A stretch of 64,000 bases of DNA from CAYXVJ01 sp050309435 (lineage in GTDB: Bacteria > Bacillota > Clostridia > Saccharofermentanales > Fastidiosipilaceae): positions 30,250 to 94,249 of the forward strand of contig JBNRMJ010000005.1 in assembly GCA_050309435.1 (NCBI GenBank). Reading direction: 5' to 3'. The stretch's first letter is position 1; the number at the start of each line of letters is the position of its first letter. A program made the translations under genes and the position numbers. This document shows positions 61,303-64,000 of the stretch, piece by piece. The notes under the pieces are model-generated. The model was not told the DNA's origin. It searched no databases and saw only the letters and a program-made list of their open reading frames with translations.

Positions 61303-61339
61303 AATCGAAGATAAACAAGTCTCCCCGTCATCTTCGATT
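61303..61339 (-). terminator. Terminator after sepF
   Basis: AATCGAAGAT (61303-61312) and ATCTTCGATT (61330-61339) pair perfectly over 10 bp. TTTTTATTT follows on the minus strand. It lies 42 bases after the sepF stop. Confidence 0.88.
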
Positions 61340-61380
61340 CGTAATTACTAACTCGGTTTTTTCCTTCTGCAGGCGTTTGA

Positions 61381-61857
61381 TTATCTTCCGATCGTTCCCG
61401 TATTCAAATAGTCTTTATTCTCATACACGTCGAGACCGTCCATCAAGGTCACGGCACGCGGTACGATCACGAAAATAAGATTGGACACCGGGCGAACCTG
61501 ACCGTCCAGAGCATAGGCCGATCCGGTAATAAAATCGACGATACGCTGGGCAATCTTCTGATCCACCTGCTCGAAATTACAGATGACCGTACGTCCCGCA
61601 CGCAGATGGTTACATAACTCATGTGCCGCTTCCATGTTCTGAGGCTTAACGACGATGACCTGGTTGCCGTTTCCCGACTTAAAATCAACGAGCTTCGGTT
61701 GAGTCCGTCTGTTTGTCTGAGGTCTGGCAATTGCTTCCATGGCCGGCTCGTCGTCATTGATCTGGCTGTCTGAATCTACGTAGTCGAAATCATCATCATA
61801 ATCATCTTCTTCGTAGTTCGAAAATTTGTTAATGAATTTATCAAAAAAGGCTGCCAT
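61381..61857 (-). CDS. sepF: Cell division protein SepF
   Basis: A 158-residue FtsZ-binding protein that shapes the Z-ring. The N-terminal amphipathic start MAAFFDKFINKF is the membrane anchor. An acidic linker (about 16-45) precedes the SepF domain: VIVVKPQNMEAAHELCNHLRAGRTVICNFEQVDQKIAQRIVDFITGSAYALDGQVRPV. It follows yggS as in many Firmicutes. It has its own terminator. Confidence 0.95.
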   Translation of the reverse strand: MAAFFDKFINKFSNYEEDDYDDDFDYVDSDSQINDDEPAMEAIARPQTNRRTQPKLVDFKSGNGNQVIVVKPQNMEAAHELCNHLRAGRTVICNFEQVDQKIAQRIVDFITGSAYALDGQVRPVSNLIFVIVPRAVTLMDGLDVYENKDYLNTGTIGR

Positions 61858-62024
61858 GCAGTGTCCTCCGCTTTCGTTTCTCGAGTCGTTTCGAGATCTA
61901 GCCTACCATAAAAATGATTATAGGTCCTAAAATTTTTCATCACAAGGCGCGGCAGAAAGACTTAACTCGAATGTAATACCGCTGTAACCTCGTAGCCGAT
62001 CCGTCACTTGCGAAGATACCGAAG

Positions 62025-62690
62025 TTACCGCAAATCGTATTCGCGAGGGCCGAAAATTGCCGTACCCAGACGCACCAACGTCGAACCGGCTTCCATCGCT
62101 TCCCTGTAATCGCCGCTCATACCCATGGATAAAATATCGAAACAATCACTGCCTGATCTATTTCTTAAGTCATCATAAAAAGCCTTAAAGTCCTTAAAGT
62201 AGGCAAGCTTTTCGGCACTGTCCATTCCCATGGCGGACATCGTCATCAAACCACGTACACGTACGCCTTCTAAGCCTGCCGCCTCTTCCAGAACAGACCA
62301 AAGCTCATTCGGAGGCAAGCCGTGTTTCGTTTCCTCGCCCGAAAAGTTCACTTGAAGAAGGACATCCTGAGTGATTCCTCGAATTACAGCGCGTTTTGAA
62401 ATCTCTTTTAGCAGACTCAAACTGTCGACAGAATGGATCAGATCCGCCTTACCAACGATATGCCTGACTTTATTTTTTTGTAATGTTCCGATCAGATGCC
62501 AGATAATCTCCGGGCAGCTTCGGGCAAGCTCGTTTTGTTTGGCGAGCAACTCCTGAACACGGTTTTCGCCGAAGTCTCTTTGCCCTTGTTTATATATTTC
62601 GCTTATTTCTCCGGCGCTTCTGGTCTTGGAAACAGCTATCAGCTTCACACCGGGCTTGATTGTTTCCCTTACGCTTTCGTATCTAGTCAT
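62025..62690 (-). CDS. yggS: YggS family PLP homeostasis protein
   Basis: A 221-residue alanine-racemase-like PLP-binding protein that maintains PLP homeostasis. VKLIAVSKTRS has the PLP-binding Lys, then FGENRVQELLAK, WHLIGTLQKNKVRHI and GLMTMSAMGM, and the C-terminal LSMGMSGDYREAMEAGSTLVRLGTAIFGPR. The ATG overlaps the upstream gene's stop by 8 bases. The position next to sepF is typical of Gram-positive division clusters. Confidence 0.95.
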   Translation of the reverse strand: MTRYESVRETIKPGVKLIAVSKTRSAGEISEIYKQGQRDFGENRVQELLAKQNELARSCPEIIWHLIGTLQKNKVRHIVGKADLIHSVDSLSLLKEISKRAVIRGITQDVLLQVNFSGEETKHGLPPNELWSVLEEAAGLEGVRVRGLMTMSAMGMDSAEKLAYFKDFKAFYDDLRNRSGSDCFDILSMGMSGDYREAMEAGSTLVRLGTAIFGPREYDLR

Positions 62691-64000
62691 TTACCGGAGA
62701 TCCTTCGCTTACGGCATCGGGATTCAGCACGATCAGCGACCCCTGACGCAAGACGACATCCTCGTCAATCGCCTTCACAATGGCAAAGTCATCGTCCGCA
62801 GCCAGCACATCGACATTGATGCTTCTATAATAACCGTTTTGGACAATCACGAGTTTTACCGATGCACTTAATTCATCGCCGGTTCTCAGCGCCGCCCTAG
62901 GCACTTTCAAACCGCTGACTTCATTCGTAATTACTTCGACCCTGGCAGTACGCTGATCCAGCAGCCTGCCCACTTCTTTATCCGTTCTCAGGACCAGGAA
63001 AACCGCACCGACCTTCGGTTCGGCACGCACGACTTCGACATCGCTGATCCGAACATCCTCGCCGGGCAGATATAGCTCGACAAGCTTACGATCCGTAAAA
63101 TAGCTGTAAGGCAGATTTTCTACCGTCATGGCCAGATACTGATCGACACCGGTAATCTGACGCAAAACCTGCTGACCGCTGATAATATTTCGCGGCAGCC
63201 GGCTCATATTCTGACTGTTATCGATATAAGCCGCCACGGCATCGGGCGATATACTCCTCATATGCCTGATACCCAGTTCTTCTTCCAGTCCGTCGGAGGA
63301 AAAGGAAACCAGACCGGCTTCCTTTGCTTTCAGAACCTGTGAATTAACGGCAAGACGCTGTTCCAGTACGGCAAGTTCTGACTTCAGGGTATCTAGAATC
63401 GCATTGTCAAAAAGGACCTCGCCGAGATGCATGTTGCGCTCTTGTAAGACGAGATCGATCGAGGTCATAGAAGTTGCCAGCGTATCAAGACGGCCGCCGG
63501 CAGCCGTGCGTCTCAAATCGTTGATCAAAGGCTTTAACTGTATATCCGTTTCCTGATAAACAACCGCGGCACCGACAACCTGACCGTTGGCGATCATTTC
63601 GAGTTGTACATCGGAAATCTGACGGCGGTAGCTCTCGAGTTCCACCAGCGTGTCATTCATGTCGTCGCCGATAATCATGGCCATATCCTGACCCACACGG
63701 GTGTAATAGCCTTCCGCGACCAGAGGCGAGACCGTGCCCCCTGCTTCGGCCGTGACAGGGATCTCGTCGCGAACGATAAGGGCGGTTGCGGGATATGATT
63801 CCAGGAGCGAGTTCTCGTAAATAAACTGAAGGTTGGCATTCTTATCTTTTTGATTTAAAAGCAAATAAATCAAAGTGGTCGTCACAAGCAGGACCAACGC
63901 CACCACAACCGCGAGCATAATAGCGCGCGAACGGTCGCGGCGTTGTTGTAAACGACGCATCTGTTCGTTAATTTGGGCTTTCTCGTATGCGGTCTTCGGC
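62683..64000 (-). CDS. HlyD-family-like membrane fusion protein, 5' end beyond window
   Basis: The frame continues through the right edge: upstream of ATG 63960 the bases still read PKTAYEKAQINEQ in frame, and no ribosome site precedes that ATG. The protein has one transmembrane helix (residues about 15-35 of the ATG frame), then a barrel-sandwich-like segment (ALIVRDEIPVTAEAGGTVSPLV), a helical stretch and beta-domains ending VLRQGSLIVLNPD. This resembles HlyD-type adaptor proteins encoded beside yggS-sepF in Clostridia. Role in division or envelope is unknown. Confidence 0.75.
   Translation of the reverse strand, partial: PKTAYEKAQINEQMRRLQQRRDRSRAIMLAVVVALVLLVTTTLIYLLLNQKDKNANLQFIYENSLLESYPATALIVRDEIPVTAEAGGTVSPLVAEGYYTRVGQDMAMIIGDDMNDTLVELESYRRQISDVQLEMIANGQVVGAAVVYQETDIQLKPLINDLRRTAAGGRLDTLATSMTSIDLVLQERNMHLGEVLFDNAILDTLKSELAVLEQRLAVNSQVLKAKEAGLVSFSSDGLEEELGIRHMRSISPDAVAAYIDNSQNMSRLPRNIISGQQVLRQITGVDQYLAMTVENLPYSYFTDRKLVELYLPGEDVRISDVEVVRAEPKVGAVFLVLRTDKEVGRLLDQRTARVEVITNEVSGLKVPRAALRTGDELSASVKLVIVQNGYYRSINVDVLAADDDFAIVKAIDEDVVLRQGSLIVLNPDAVSEGSPVND

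Overview
The window reads as chromosome of a host-associated Clostridia-like Firmicute. Gene families (SepF, Asp23/AmaP, type II pantothenate kinase, clostridial-type ParC/ParE, HemZ, YqeG) and strong Shine-Dalgarno sites support this; the species cannot be named from sequence alone. G+C looks mid-range, with the Tad region visibly more A+T-rich and the UDP-sugar dehydrogenase more G+C-rich than the rest. Most genes lie on the minus strand.

Layout. 1-6.9 kb: a conserved housekeeping run (ispA, xseB, xseA, nusB, DUF2273, amaP, asp23, efp, Xaa-Pro peptidase, yqeG). In spore-formers the spoIIIA operon usually sits between efp and asp23; here that place holds only a 79-bp tandem repeat, which hints at a non-sporulating lineage. 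7-15 kb: aspartokinase, a membrane-anchored degenerate polysaccharide deacetylase, and a ParC/ParE-type topoisomerase. 15.2-15.9 kb: tRNA-Gly and tRNA-Arg with an array of long hairpins downstream. 16-25.8 kb: a dispersed sialic-acid catabolic set (nanQ-like, nanE, nanK, nanA), an adenosine-deaminase-like gene under a purine riboswitch, several unknowns and a truncated acetyltransferase.

25.7-45.4 kb is the most striking part: two complete Tad (tight adherence) pilus clusters in direct tandem, each in the order flp, cpaA, tadE, tadG, cpaB, tadZ, tadA, tadB, tadC, separated by a DUF192 gene. A large VWA surface protein follows the promoter-distal cluster. Both flp leaders carry a similarly placed hairpin that presents a GGAGGG loop, and both flp genes are followed by a near-identical hairpin segment.

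45.7-51.4 kb: two GH29 alpha-L-fucosidases, a DUF898 protein, a priming sugar transferase and a nucleotide-sugar dehydrogenase. 51.4-64 kb: polyphosphate genes (ppk, ppx/HD), shikimate kinase, hemZ, a DUF3810 putative metalloprotease, a HAD phosphatase, a DUF1461 protein, coaW, sepF, yggS and an HlyD-like protein cut by the window edge.

Together, fucose and sialic acid release and use, Tad adhesion pili and envelope polysaccharide genes suggest a mucosa-associated anaerobe; this lifestyle reading is inference. No phage, insertion sequence or CRISPR array was seen.
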